In this document: piece by piece, positions 17,704 through 26,206 of the stretch
How positions within the stretch are numbered: position 1 is the stretch's first letter
How the letters are laid out: every line of letters starts with the position of its first letter
Source: JAGQYH01 sp041393015
GTDB taxonomy: Bacteria > Bacteroidota > Bacteroidia > Chitinophagales > JADIYW01
Assembly: GCA_041393015.1 (NCBI GenBank)
Contig: JAWKKV010000013.1
Coordinates: forward strand, 1-64,000
Reading direction: 5' to 3'
DNA length: 64,000 nucleotides
Notes under the pieces: model-generated
The model's database searches: none
The model's input: the letters and a program-made list of their open reading frames with translations, nothing else
Told to the model about the DNA's origin: nothing
Program-made: the position numbers and the translations under genes

Positions 17704-18651
17704 ATGAAAAATTATCTATCTGTCAAAGATGTAGAAGATGTAACCGCATTGGCCAATAATGCGCTAATGTTAAAAAACGATCCTTATACACATAAATCAA
17801 TTGGCGAAAATAAAACCATGGTTTTACTCTTCTTGAATCCAAGTTTAAGAACAAGATTGAGCACGCAAAAGGCAGCATTAAATTTAGGCATGCATTGTAT
17901 TGTAATGAATGTCGGTCAAGATGGTTGGAATTTGGAGTTGGAAGATGGTATAGTAATGAACGGCAATAATGCTGAACATATTAAGGAAGCAGCAGCCGTT
18001 ATTAGCCAATATGCAGATGTAATTGGCTTGCGAACTTTTGCTGGATTAACTGACAGAGCAAAAGATTATAATGAATTTGTTTTAAGTCAATTTGTAAAGC
18101 ATGCTACTGTGCCCGTTGTCAATATGGAATCGGCAACGGTACACCCGTTACAATCTTTAGCAGATTTAGTAACCATTAAGGAGTTTCAAAAAGTAGATAG
18201 ACCGAATGTAGTTTTAACTTGGGCGCCACATCCAAGAGCATTACCGCAAGCAGTAGGCAATAGTTTTGTGGAGTGGATGCAGCATGCCAATGTAAATTTT
18301 AGTATTACCAATCCTGTTGGTTACGATCTTGCCCCTGAGTTTGTAAAAAGTACGCCAATTATTCATAATCAAGAGGAAGCTTTTAAAAATGCTGATTTCA
18401 TCTATGCTAAGAATTGGTCCTCTTATGACAACTATGGACAGATTTTGGATATTAAAGAAAATTGGACGGTAACAGAAGAAAAAATGGCATTGACCAATGA
18501 TGCTTATTTTATGCATTGTCTTCCGGTAAGAAGAAATGTTGTGGTCAATGATGGTGTTATTGACAGCCCAAATTCATTGGTAATTCAACAAGCAGGCAAT
18601 AGAGAATGGGCAGCACAATCGGTTATAAAGAAGATTCTGGAATCGCTATAG
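17704..18651 (+). CDS. argF': N-succinylornithine (or N-acetylornithine) carbamoyltransferase
   Basis: 315 residues. It transfers a carbamoyl group from carbamoyl phosphate to N-acylornithine. The carbamoyl-phosphate motif NPSLRTRLSTQKAALNLG (about 45-62), HPLQSLADL and HCLPVRRN identify the acylornithine branch, not classical OTCase. From memory, the specificity residue is Pro90 in the Bacteroides fragilis succinylornithine enzyme and Glu92 in the Xanthomonas acetylornithine enzyme. The gap-free equivalent here is Ala90 (GNNAEH), which lacks the Glu and favours N-succinylornithine. The 3' end overlaps the convergent minus-strand gene by 29 bp. Confidence 0.93.
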   Translation: MKNYLSVKDVEDVTALANNALMLKNDPYTHKSIGENKTMVLLFLNPSLRTRLSTQKAALNLGMHCIVMNVGQDGWNLELEDGIVMNGNNAEHIKEAAAVISQYADVIGLRTFAGLTDRAKDYNEFVLSQFVKHATVPVVNMESATVHPLQSLADLVTIKEFQKVDRPNVVLTWAPHPRALPQAVGNSFVEWMQHANVNFSITNPVGYDLAPEFVKSTPIIHNQEEAFKNADFIYAKNWSSYDNYGQILDIKENWTVTEEKMALTNDAYFMHCLPVRRNVVVNDGVIDSPNSLVIQQAGNREWAAQSVIKKILESL

Positions 18652-20068
18652 GCGCCATTGTTAACTTTTTAAGCATATTGCTGAAAATTCCATTGTGAAA
18701 TGGATAAACAGAATACCAATACAATCTTCCCCAAATACCTTTTGGTCTGAAAGTAGCCGTTTGTTGCAGTTGATCGCCAACTACTTTAAACTCTAACCAA
18801 GCTTCGCCCGGTAATTTCATTTCTGCAAATAACAATAATCTTCCTTCCTCTTTGTTGGCATATAAAACGCGCCAAAAGTCAACGGCATCTCCAGCTGAAA
18901 TGCTATTTACGCTTGCTCTGCCTCGTCTCAAACCAACACCCCCAAAAAGTTGATCGATAAAACCTCTCAGTTCCCAAAGCCAATCGGCGTGATACCAACC
19001 CGTTTCGCCACCAATTCGCCAAATTCTATCCATTGTGGTGGAACGATCCATCATAGGTTGTATTCTTTGATCTACAAAACAACCATTGGTAGGAACCTTT
19101 AAAAAATCGGATAAATTTTTATTTAAAGTGCCACTCACTAACGAATCTTTCCAGCTAGAGATAATTTGATCATCCTGAATAACGGCAAAGGTTTTCTCCA
19201 ATGCAAGTTCGTATGGAATAGGCTGAATATCTAAAATTTCATTGATGTTACTCGGTCGGCAAATCACTTCCACTTTCATACTGGCTACTAATGCAGAAGC
19301 CAATTGATATGAGGTTGAAGTAATAAAATACAACCAATAGGAGGAGAGTTTGGGCGTCATGACAGGAACGGTTAGAATAGCCAGTTTCAGCTTTCTAACT
19401 TTAGCATACACTTGTAACATTTCTTTGTAAGAAAGGATATCCGGACCTCCAATATCAAAATTTTGATTATAAGTTTTTTCGTTGAATAAGGATTTGCTTA
19501 AGAACGCTATCACATCAATAATCCCAATAGGCTGACACTTTGTTTTTAACCATTTGGGAGCAATCATTACTGGCAACTTTTCTACCAAATCTCTAATGAT
19601 CTCGAAAGAAGAACTTCCGGAACCAATAATAATTCCGGCGCGTAATGTGGTTAAATTGTATGAACCTTTACCCAATTCATCTTCCACTGCTTTTCTACTA
19701 GACAAATGCTTGGATAGCGTATCTTCATTGACAATTCCGCTTAGATAGATAGTATGTTTTAGATTGGTATTTTGAGTAGCTTGCCAAAAATTGGTCGCGC
19801 AAGTCATTTCTAATGCCTGATATTCAGCTGAACTCGACATAGAATGAATCAAATAATAGGCTCCATCAATGTCTTTAGGAATATTTTCAAGCGTTTCTTT
19901 TTTTAAGAAGTCTGCCTCAATCACTTCAACATTAGCCTTTAAAACTTCTGGCACCTTAAAGCGATTCACATCTCTAACGCAACAAACGACTTGATGTCCA
20001 TTTTTAACCAAAACAGGTAACAATCTTTTACCAATATATCCATTTGCACCAGTGAGTAATATCTTCAT
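18623..20068 (-). CDS. SDR-type NAD(P)-binding protein with C-terminal DUF2867
   Basis: 481 residues. The N-terminal Rossmann domain (about 1-290) starts with LLTGANGYIGKRLLPVL and has an atypical-SDR/NmrA-like layout (LIHSMSSSAEY, YLSGIV, LRAGIIIGSGSSSFE). The C-terminal DUF2867 part (about 320-475; WRIGGETGWYHADWLWELRG, LLLFAEMKLPGEAWLEF) is of unknown function. It is the last gene of the photolyase-centred operon, 68 bp after DUF2256. Its 3' end overlaps the end of argF' on the opposite strand by 29 bp. Substrate unknown. Confidence 0.85.
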   Translation of the reverse strand: MKILLTGANGYIGKRLLPVLVKNGHQVVCCVRDVNRFKVPEVLKANVEVIEADFLKKETLENIPKDIDGAYYLIHSMSSSAEYQALEMTCATNFWQATQNTNLKHTIYLSGIVNEDTLSKHLSSRKAVEDELGKGSYNLTTLRAGIIIGSGSSSFEIIRDLVEKLPVMIAPKWLKTKCQPIGIIDVIAFLSKSLFNEKTYNQNFDIGGPDILSYKEMLQVYAKVRKLKLAILTVPVMTPKLSSYWLYFITSTSYQLASALVASMKVEVICRPSNINEILDIQPIPYELALEKTFAVIQDDQIISSWKDSLVSGTLNKNLSDFLKVPTNGCFVDQRIQPMMDRSTTMDRIWRIGGETGWYHADWLWELRGFIDQLFGGVGLRRGRASVNSISAGDAVDFWRVLYANKEEGRLLLFAEMKLPGEAWLEFKVVGDQLQQTATFRPKGIWGRLYWYSVYPFHNGIFSNMLKKLTMAPIAIPESSL

Positions 20069-20136
20069 ATCTTATCTAACATTTGAAACAGCTAATTGTT
20101 TGATAGGCTCTTTCCTAAAGTTACCGAAAAAAAGTT

Positions 20137-20292
20137 CTAAGAGTTGCTATGAGTATGAAGTTTATTTTTATTCCGTCTGCACTTTTCACTGCAATATTTC
20201 ACTTCCTCCCAATTGCTTTTCCATTTTTTACGCCAAGTGAAAGGCCTTTTACAATGCAGGCATATTTTTGAAGGTAGATTTTCCTTTTTCAT
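20137..20292 (-). CDS. DUF2256 small zinc-ribbon-like protein
   Basis: 51 residues from the ATG at 20292. The frame continues upstream, but that part overlaps the preceding gene and lacks family similarity. The core ICLHCKRPFTWRKKWKSNW then YCSEKCRR carries CxxC and CxxxC cysteines typical of a zinc ribbon and matches DUF2256, short proteins often encoded beside photolyase/cryptochrome-like genes. It lies 7 bp downstream of the flavin reductase. Function unknown. Confidence 0.85.
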   Translation of the reverse strand: MKKENLPSKICLHCKRPFTWRKKWKSNWEEVKYCSEKCRRNKNKLHTHSNS

Positions 20293-20299
20293 GGTTGGA

Positions 20300-20932
20300 T
20301 TACTCAAAATTTGGCAATTCATGCTTTCGCGCATAAGGGAAACTATTCAGCTTTTCTAACTTATAATAAGTATTTAAACCTCCAATTCCTGCTGTGTTTA
20401 ATGAACTTAAATCAATGTAACCTTCTTCAGAGATAGTTTCATCCGGCACCATTAAATGTTCTATTTGACCAATAATCAATACTGTGTCATTGATTTTAAT
20501 CGGAATTTCGTCAAGAAATTTCATTCCCATTTTTAAACTACTTTCTTTTACAAAAGGCGCTTTGAAATCGGGAATGTATGCTTCAGTAAGTTTACAAAGT
20601 TCAAATTCAGATTCTGTTGATTCAAACTTGGCAGAGGTATAATGTGCTTTTTCAATAAACGATTCGTGAATGTGATTGATGGTGTAACAACCATTATCCA
20701 TAATATTATTATAGGTATCTCTAATTTCTTTATGATTGGGTCTCATGATAAAACCAATCAACGCCGGATTACTGCCCAAATGCACAACGGAGCTAAAAAT
20801 GGCAAGATTGGTATGGCCTTCCTTAGAAATGGATCCAATTAAATTGCCCGGTTTAATACCTGTAATAGAATTGATGATGTTCAGCCGTTTAATTTTTTCA
20901 GTGTTTTCTATATCTGTTTTCGTTAAATGCAT
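20300..20932 (-). CDS. Flavin reductase family protein
   Basis: 210 residues, FMN-binding split-barrel type. Signatures: GNLIGSISKEGHTNLAIFSSVVHLGSNPALIGFIMRP (flavin-binding strands), YTINHIHESFIEKAHYTSAKFE and LIIGQIEHL. Such proteins reduce FMN/FAD with NAD(P)H or hold a flavin. It is 19 bp downstream of the photolyase-like flavoprotein, so supply or reduction of its FAD is a plausible but untested role. A second member of this family lies in the same operon at 22313-22789. Confidence 0.85.
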   Translation of the reverse strand: MHLTKTDIENTEKIKRLNIINSITGIKPGNLIGSISKEGHTNLAIFSSVVHLGSNPALIGFIMRPNHKEIRDTYNNIMDNGCYTINHIHESFIEKAHYTSAKFESTESEFELCKLTEAYIPDFKAPFVKESSLKMGMKFLDEIPIKINDTVLIIGQIEHLMVPDETISEEGYIDLSSLNTAGIGGLNTYYKLEKLNSFPYARKHELPNFE

Positions 20933-20951
20933 TTTTCTAGTTTAAGATGGA

Positions 20952-22034
20952 TTAAAATTCTTTGTTACACTTTTTCCAAAAAGCAAAAAAGGATGGATAA
21001 TATCCTTTTACAGTAAATATCCAATCTCGTTCTTCTTGAATGCCTTTGTAATGATGATTGGTCGGATGTTCTTTGTAAAAAATATCTGAAATAGAATGTT
21101 TGTCAAATAGCTCATCAAATTCACCAACATAAATTTGAATATCTTTAATGTTTTTACTCAAACCTACAATGAAATCAATAGTTTTTGGACTGATAGGATA
21201 TTTTTCAAAATGGGAAGGTTCCAATAATAAAATTCGATTGGCATTGATATCATTCTTCCACAATGGATCTAAATTGTAGAAATTATAGATAAGCGTTGAG
21301 TTGGATGAATCAACATTGATATCCTTTATATCCGGCAATTCCGTTTTCAGTTCCGGCATTTCTGTCTCCTTCAATAGAGTAGGCGTTGCTAAATTTTCGA
21401 AAGCGGAATACGGAACATCTAAGAAAGTCCCTTGTTGATTGGTTTTACAGTACTTATTGATGTTCTCTTGGTTGGCATAGTAAAGTTTGTTGCTATTGGT
21501 ACCGGCCACCCATTGCCAACTTAAAGCATTGCTCGCCCAATCGGCATCCAATAAATGATAATACAACCATTTGGCAGGAATTGACCAATGACTTTTCCCA
21601 ATATTACAAGCTATGGAAGCAATGTACATTCTAACGTGATTATGTAAATACCCTGTTTTATAAAAATCTTGAATAGCCGAATCGATAGCAACAATGCCGG
21701 TATTAGCATCGATGATGGCTTTAGGCATTTGATGGTGCTCAACATCCTTTTGTGGATGGCGAAAGTCACTATCAATTAGACTTCCTTTTTCAATCCATAC
21801 CTGCTGCCAATAATCTCTCCAAGCTAATTCTTGTATGAATTTGTAGATTTTGGCCACTTCAAATCCTCTGTCCATTAAACGATCAAAAACCATTTTAGTG
21901 GAAATGACACCTCTAGAAATATAAGGAGATAGATAAGTTACATCTCCATCAATAAAATTTCTATTCCAGCTGTACTTAGTTGGATCAATAGAATTGACTT
22001 TGTCGATGATATTATTATAATCGGTGGTAAACAT
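20952..22034 (-). CDS. Photolyase/cryptochrome-like FAD-binding protein without N-terminal antenna domain
   Basis: 360 residues. The first ~215 are a photolyase FAD-binding domain: YLSPYISRGVIST, ELAWRDYWQQVW, LHNHVRMYIASIACN, DWASNALSWQWVAGTNSNK and YYANQENINKYC. The usual N-terminal alpha/beta antenna domain is absent. Instead a C-terminal region (about 245-360; RILLLEPSHFEKYPISPKTI, IQIYVGEFDELF, then a Trp/Phe-rich tail FFAFWKKC) looks like a small alpha/beta domain placed after the FAD domain. It may be a DNA-repair enzyme or a light sensor. Its ATG abuts the stop of the TIGR03643 gene with no gap. Confidence 0.85.
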   Translation of the reverse strand: MFTTDYNNIIDKVNSIDPTKYSWNRNFIDGDVTYLSPYISRGVISTKMVFDRLMDRGFEVAKIYKFIQELAWRDYWQQVWIEKGSLIDSDFRHPQKDVEHHQMPKAIIDANTGIVAIDSAIQDFYKTGYLHNHVRMYIASIACNIGKSHWSIPAKWLYYHLLDADWASNALSWQWVAGTNSNKLYYANQENINKYCKTNQQGTFLDVPYSAFENLATPTLLKETEMPELKTELPDIKDINVDSSNSTLIYNFYNLDPLWKNDINANRILLLEPSHFEKYPISPKTIDFIVGLSKNIKDIQIYVGEFDELFDKHSISDIFYKEHPTNHHYKGIQEERDWIFTVKGYYPSFFAFWKKCNKEF

Positions 22035-22313
22035 TTATCGTTTGGATATTTTATTGAAGCTAATGGTTTTTTGTCTGGAACATTTGAATCTGTCGATTTC
22101 CGGATTTCTTTTCATTAAATGCTTTTGACTAACATCACTGTTTACCCGTTTTCTCCATCGTTTAAAACTTCCGGCTTTGAGATGAGTTCTCATCAGTTTG
22201 ATGACTTCTTTCTCCGCTAATCCAAATTGATAGTCAATTGCTTCAAAGGGTGTTCTATCTTCCCATGCCATTTCAATGATTCTATCTATTTCGTATGTTT
22301 TTAAATCCGTCAT
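22035..22313 (-). CDS. TIGR03643 (DUF2805) family protein
   Basis: 92 residues, basic. Family pattern: IDRIIEMAWEDRTPFEAIDY, then QFGLAEKEVIKLMRTHLKAGSF (helix-turn-helix-like) and KRWRKRV. Function unknown, but it is a regular neighbour of photolyase-like genes. Its start overlaps the flavin reductase stop by 1 bp (TAATG) and its stop touches the photolyase ATG, so all three are translationally coupled. Confidence 0.9.
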   Translation of the reverse strand: MTDLKTYEIDRIIEMAWEDRTPFEAIDYQFGLAEKEVIKLMRTHLKAGSFKRWRKRVNSDVSQKHLMKRNPEIDRFKCSRQKTISFNKISKR

Positions 22314-22789
22314 TACAAGATAATTTTGGCGTCTATTAAATCTTGGAACATTAATATGTGTTGATCATTCAAAGTTTGGAAAGCATCCACTTTAAAATAA
22401 AATAAGTCGTGATCGCCTTTAACATCTATTTGATCCACTTTCGTCAGACTCAAATAGGCACAAGCCTCTTTCAAAACTAAATTGTTTTTCCAGTGTGTCA
22501 AGAGATTTTTCTTAGATAGATATTGCTGTTTATTGTACTTCAAACCCGATTTCTTACCCAATATTCTAATCACTGAAGTGTGATTTTTATGCAGTAATTG
22601 AAGCACTGCAGACTTGGAATGAGCAAGAGTTTGATGTGTTTTAGTATTATGGTATACTGCTATAGCATAAAGCTTTGGTGTCATACTAATAGCTGTCACA
22701 TAAGTACAGATGTTCATATTCACTTGATCCTGATCATAGGTGGCTAAGCTGTAAACAGGGGAGTTGATAATATTCCAAGGTCTTCTCAA
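22313..22789 (-). CDS. Flavin reductase-like protein (second in operon)
   Basis: 158 residues from a TTG at 22789, directly behind the stop of the DUF6435-type gene; no ATG gives a sensible N-terminus. RPWNIINSPVYSLATYDQDQ and MNICTYVTAISMTPKLYAI are the split-barrel flavin-binding strands, followed by HSKSAVLQLLHKNH. It is shorter than the other family member in this operon and may bind flavin without reducing it. The role within the cluster is inferred only from position. Confidence 0.8.
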   Translation of the reverse strand: MRRPWNIINSPVYSLATYDQDQVNMNICTYVTAISMTPKLYAIAVYHNTKTHQTLAHSKSAVLQLLHKNHTSVIRILGKKSGLKYNKQQYLSKKNLLTHWKNNLVLKEACAYLSLTKVDQIDVKGDHDLFYFKVDAFQTLNDQHILMFQDLIDAKIIL

Positions 22790-22957
22790 CTATTCCTTTA
22801 TTTGCTCAATTTCTTTCATGATCGCTTCTGCTTCTGCATATTTATCATCCGCCAATTTTCTATTGGTTTTAGAAATTTCAAACGATTCCTTCATCAATTT
22901 TTGATATTGCTCGTTGAGTTTTTCCTTCTTTGATTTTTTCTTAAATAATCCAAACAT
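22790..22957 (-). CDS. Lacal_2735/DUF6435-type small helical protein
   Basis: 55 residues, read directly from ATG at 22957 to TAG at 22790-22792. It begins MFGLFKKKSKKEKLNEQYQK and continues as one charged helix or coiled coil (TNRKLADDKYAEAEAIMKEI). I recognise this as a conserved small protein of Bacteroidota and marine bacteria, usually near photolyase/SDR genes, with unknown function. It sits 10 bp downstream of the SDR gene and directly before the TTG of the flavin reductase. Confidence 0.85.
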   Translation of the reverse strand: MFGLFKKKSKKEKLNEQYQKLMKESFEISKTNRKLADDKYAEAEAIMKEIEQIKE

Positions 22958-22967
22958 AGTTTTCGAT

Positions 22968-23666
22968 TTATATTTTTAATGTTGACATACCGCCATCAAT
23001 ATGAATAATTTGTCCTGTAATCCATTGAGCCTTATCCGATAATAAGAAGGCTGCCATGTTGGCTATGTCTTCCGGCTCTCCAATTTTCTTTAATGGATGT
23101 CTATCCGCATTCGCTTTTTTCTTTTCGTCTGTATTCAATAGTTTTTCTGCCAAAGGTGTATTCGTTATGGATGGCGCGATAGCGTTGACTCTTATGGTAG
23201 GCGATAGTTCTGCCGCCAATGATTTCGTTAAACCTTCTAACGCTCCTTTTGATACAGCTACTTTGGTATGGAAATTAAATCCGCTTTGTACAGCTATAGT
23301 TGAGAAAAACACAACAGAAGCATTTTTGGACGCCTTTAATTGAGTTAAGATATTTTGTAACACTCTTATGCCGCCTAACACTTGTAAATTAAAATCCTCT
23401 ATAAAATCTTCCGATTTAATTCTTTTGAAGGGCACTAAGTGAATGCTTCCCGGACAATAAGCGAAACCATCTAATGTCTCAGGAAGAAAACTAAGATCTT
23501 GTTCGTCTTTGGTGACATCTAAATAATGATATTCGAGATTCTCTAAATTACTTTCCGTTGGATGATTACAGTAAGTGCCATATACCTTATTACCTTCTTT
23601 GGCCAATGATTCTGCTAAAGATTTACCAATACCGGAAGAAGCGCCTACAATTAAATAATTTTTCAT
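22968..23666 (-). CDS. Short-chain dehydrogenase/reductase family protein with altered active site
   Basis: 232 residues. Rossmann start LIVGASSGIGKSLAESLAKEG, then VVFFSTIAV (catalytic Ser region) and a typical C-terminus VNAIAPSITNTPLAEKLL...GQIIHIDGGMS. The canonical YxxxK is changed: the stretch reads HTKVAVSKGALEGL, with Val where the catalytic Tyr should be and Lys retained. It may therefore not be a normal oxidoreductase. It is the first gene of the eight-gene operon running down to 18623; 89 bp separate it from the AstE/AspA-like gene. Confidence 0.88.
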   Translation of the reverse strand: MKNYLIVGASSGIGKSLAESLAKEGNKVYGTYCNHPTESNLENLEYHYLDVTKDEQDLSFLPETLDGFAYCPGSIHLVPFKRIKSEDFIEDFNLQVLGGIRVLQNILTQLKASKNASVVFFSTIAVQSGFNFHTKVAVSKGALEGLTKSLAAELSPTIRVNAIAPSITNTPLAEKLLNTDEKKKANADRHPLKKIGEPEDIANMAAFLLSDKAQWITGQIIHIDGGMSTLKI

Positions 23667-23755
23667 AACGTCTATTTGTTAGCAATGATTTTAATCCATC
23701 AATAACAAAGGAACAGATGCTATCACAAAATGTTTAGAAATTTAGTTTATTTGAG

Positions 23756-24706
23756 TTATTGGCTATAGCCAATATTAAAAAGGGCACTGCCTTGATTGAC
23801 AACAGGAGCGTGGTTGGAATTCAGTACATATCCTAATTTTGGATTTTTAACAACATGCTCAAATGTTCCGAAAGGGTCTGAAATACTGCCTAATTTTTCA
23901 CCTTTTTCCACTTTATCTCCCACACTCACAAATGATCTAAACATTCCGGAATGTCTGGCTCTCACCCAACTTGAGTTTTGAATGATAATGGGTGTTTTGG
24001 CCAGTTCCATATTAGAAATTTCTAAAGAAAAATCTCTCATACCAAGAAAATCAATGACTCGGATTGCGCCTTCTACGCCCACTTTAGTTACATATTTATC
24101 TAAATACATTGATTTTCCACCCTCAAATAAAATTACTTTTTTACCCAATTTTACCATTGAATCTCGAAACGACTTTTCTCGGTTCTTAGCATGCATGATG
24201 AAAGGTGGTGCAAATGCTTGAGCCAATTCCATGCTTTTTTCATCTTCGCTATTTAATCTTAAATGAGTATAGTTAAAACGTTGCCCGCCGCCGGTATGGT
24301 AATCAATACAATAATCTACATGAGGAATAATTTCAGTCATGATATGATAAGCAAAGCGGCTGGCTAACGAACCTTTTTTGGCGCCTGGGAAAACACGATT
24401 TAAATCTCTTCCATCGGGAAATTCTCTTGTTTGATGAATAAATCCAAAGACATTTAAAATGGGAATACAGATTATTGTACCACTTTCCGGTTGATTATAT
24501 TTAGAAGCAACTATTTGTCGAACGATTTCTATACCATTGACTTCATCGCCATGAATACCGGCCATCAGCAGAAGACAAGGTCCTGGTTTTTTACCTCTTG
24601 AAACAATAATTGGAACTTCAATTTTGGATCGCGTGGGTAGTTTAGCGATATCCATTTTTAAAGTAACTGTTTTACCTAATTCAATTTGATGGTCAAGAAT
24701 TTTCAC
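23756..24706 (-). CDS. Succinylglutamate desuccinylase/aspartoacylase family zinc hydrolase
   Basis: 316 residues. The M14-like zinc site is visible: LLLMAGIHGDEVNGIEIVRQ (His and Glu ligands) and HVDYCIDYHTGG (third His), plus REFPDGRDLNRVFPG. A C-terminal biotinyl-like beta domain (SVGDKVEKGEKLGSISDPFG) is typical of the AstE/AspA-like branch. It lies 14 bp after rimK and probably acts on an N-acyl- or glutamyl-amide bond. Given the partner genes, removal of RimK-added glutamate is an attractive but unproven role. Confidence 0.88.
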   Translation of the reverse strand: MKILDHQIELGKTVTLKMDIAKLPTRSKIEVPIIVSRGKKPGPCLLLMAGIHGDEVNGIEIVRQIVASKYNQPESGTIICIPILNVFGFIHQTREFPDGRDLNRVFPGAKKGSLASRFAYHIMTEIIPHVDYCIDYHTGGGQRFNYTHLRLNSEDEKSMELAQAFAPPFIMHAKNREKSFRDSMVKLGKKVILFEGGKSMYLDKYVTKVGVEGAIRVIDFLGMRDFSLEISNMELAKTPIIIQNSSWVRARHSGMFRSFVSVGDKVEKGEKLGSISDPFGTFEHVVKNPKLGYVLNSNHAPVVNQGSALFNIGYSQ

Positions 24707-24720
24707 AATAGAATAATTAA

Positions 24721-25593
24721 TTAAGCATGTCTTTCAACATACTTTATAATCGTTTTGGCAATATCCTTACCTGTGGCATTTTCCATACCTTCTAACCCCG
24801 GAGAAGAATTCACTTCTAAAATTAATGGTCCTCTTGCAGATTGCAGCATATCTACACCTGCAACACCTAATCCCATGATTCTGGCAGCTTTTAAGGCTGC
24901 ATTTTCTTCTTCATCAGATAATGTAACAATTTCTGCAGAGCCACCACGATGCAAATTGGATCTAAATTCTCCTTCCTTTCCTTGTCTTTTCATTGCCCCA
25001 ACGACAACACCATCAACCACAAATGCCCTGATATCAGCACCTTTTGCTTCTTTAATAAATTCTTGCACGATCACTCTTGCTTTTAATCCATTAAATGCTT
25101 CTAGAACAGATTCCGCAGCATTATCATTATCTGCTAACACTACGCCTAAACCTTGTGTGCCTTCTAATAATTTAATGACCAATGGCGCACCACCTACGGC
25201 AGAAATGACATCTTTTACGTTTTTGGAGTAATTGGTGAAAACCGTTTTCGGCAAACCTAAACCTGCTCTTGACAATACTTGTAAGCTTCTCAATTTATCT
25301 CTTGAACGCATTAAAGCTTGAGACTCAACAGCGGTAAAAACTTTCATCATTTCAAATTGTCTTACTACAGCTGTACCATAAAAAGTAACAGAAGCTCCAA
25401 TTCTTGGAATAACCGCGTCAATGTCGGTTAAAAGCTCGTGTTTGTAACTAATCGCCGGTTTTTTCTTTTCAATAATGATATCGCATTTGGTATGATCTAC
25501 GATGATCATTTCATGTTTTTTACTTTTGCCCGCTTCTATCAGTCTTTTAGTAGAATATAAATTTGGATTTCTTGATAAGACAACAATTTTCAT
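24721..25593 (-). CDS. rimK: RimK-type ATP-grasp ligase (ribosomal protein S6 glutamate ligase family)
   Basis: 290 residues. ATP-grasp blocks: LRSLQVLSRAGLGLPKTV, PLVIKLLEGTQGLGVVLAD (ATP-binding lysine and Gly-rich loop), VQEFIKEAKGADIRAFVV, RQGKEGEFRSNLHRGG and ILEVNSSPGLEGME (metal-binding Glu/Asn). Relatives add glutamates to the C-terminus of ribosomal protein S6, or make polyglutamate. Between a RimB-like protease gene (10 bp upstream) and an AstE/AspA-like gene (14 bp downstream), in a compact operon. Confidence 0.93.
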   Translation of the reverse strand: MKIVVLSRNPNLYSTKRLIEAGKSKKHEMIIVDHTKCDIIIEKKKPAISYKHELLTDIDAVIPRIGASVTFYGTAVVRQFEMMKVFTAVESQALMRSRDKLRSLQVLSRAGLGLPKTVFTNYSKNVKDVISAVGGAPLVIKLLEGTQGLGVVLADNDNAAESVLEAFNGLKARVIVQEFIKEAKGADIRAFVVDGVVVGAMKRQGKEGEFRSNLHRGGSAEIVTLSDEEENAALKAARIMGLGVAGVDMLQSARGPLILEVNSSPGLEGMENATGKDIAKTIIKYVERHA

Positions 25594-25603
25594 TTAGTCA
25601 GTT

Positions 25604-26026
25604 TTATTGATTTTTATTTTTAATAGACAAATTTCTTTTAGAGGTATCGACAATAAATTTATCGGTAAGAAACTTTCTGCCGATCAATACCGGGTATTTC
25701 ATTGATCCTCTTTCCGTTAAAGAAAGCTTTATGGGATAGGTTTCATTAAAGATAACTACTTCTGTTTTAATGAAATAGCGTAACTCTTGCATTCCATTAG
25801 AGCTTTTAACCATTTTTTCTCTAAACTCTTTAAATTTGAAAACTTTCTCATGGTATTTTTCGTGATCAGGATCAAGAAATTGACACATCAATACCCCATC
25901 TTTCACTTCAATATTATGGCAGTGGAAGCTTGATGTATAAGCTCCAGTATCAATCTTAATATCTATACCAAACAAATTAAGTTTGGGGAAATCAACAATA
26001 TCGCTTCTTCCAATGACTGTTTTCAA
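25604..26026 (-). CDS. RimB-like retropepsin-type protease (ATP-dependent zinc protease family)
   Basis: 140 residues. KIDTGAYTSSFHCHNIEV contains the D-T-G of the single-domain aspartic, retropepsin-like fold, and a second block PVLIGRKFLTDKFIVDTSK matches the family end. Members accompany RimK and modulate its glutamylating activity. It is the first gene of the rimK operon. Despite the database name, nothing zinc-binding is seen. Confidence 0.88.
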   Translation of the reverse strand: MKTVIGRSDIVDFPKLNLFGIDIKIDTGAYTSSFHCHNIEVKDGVLMCQFLDPDHEKYHEKVFKFKEFREKMVKSSNGMQELRYFIKTEVVIFNETYPIKLSLTERGSMKYPVLIGRKFLTDKFIVDTSKRNLSIKNKNQ

Positions 26027-26206
26027 GAATTATGTTTATGATGGAAAAGATTATAATGATATGGTAGTAAAATACTTGATCGCTTTAGTAATGTAAAGCT
26101 ATTACAATTTATTCAAAGTAAAGACTTATTTGAGCGGAGTTAATTGATTTCTAAATTAAATATCACTTAGAAGAGGTTTTATTAATGAGACTTTATACAA
26201 TCCTTT

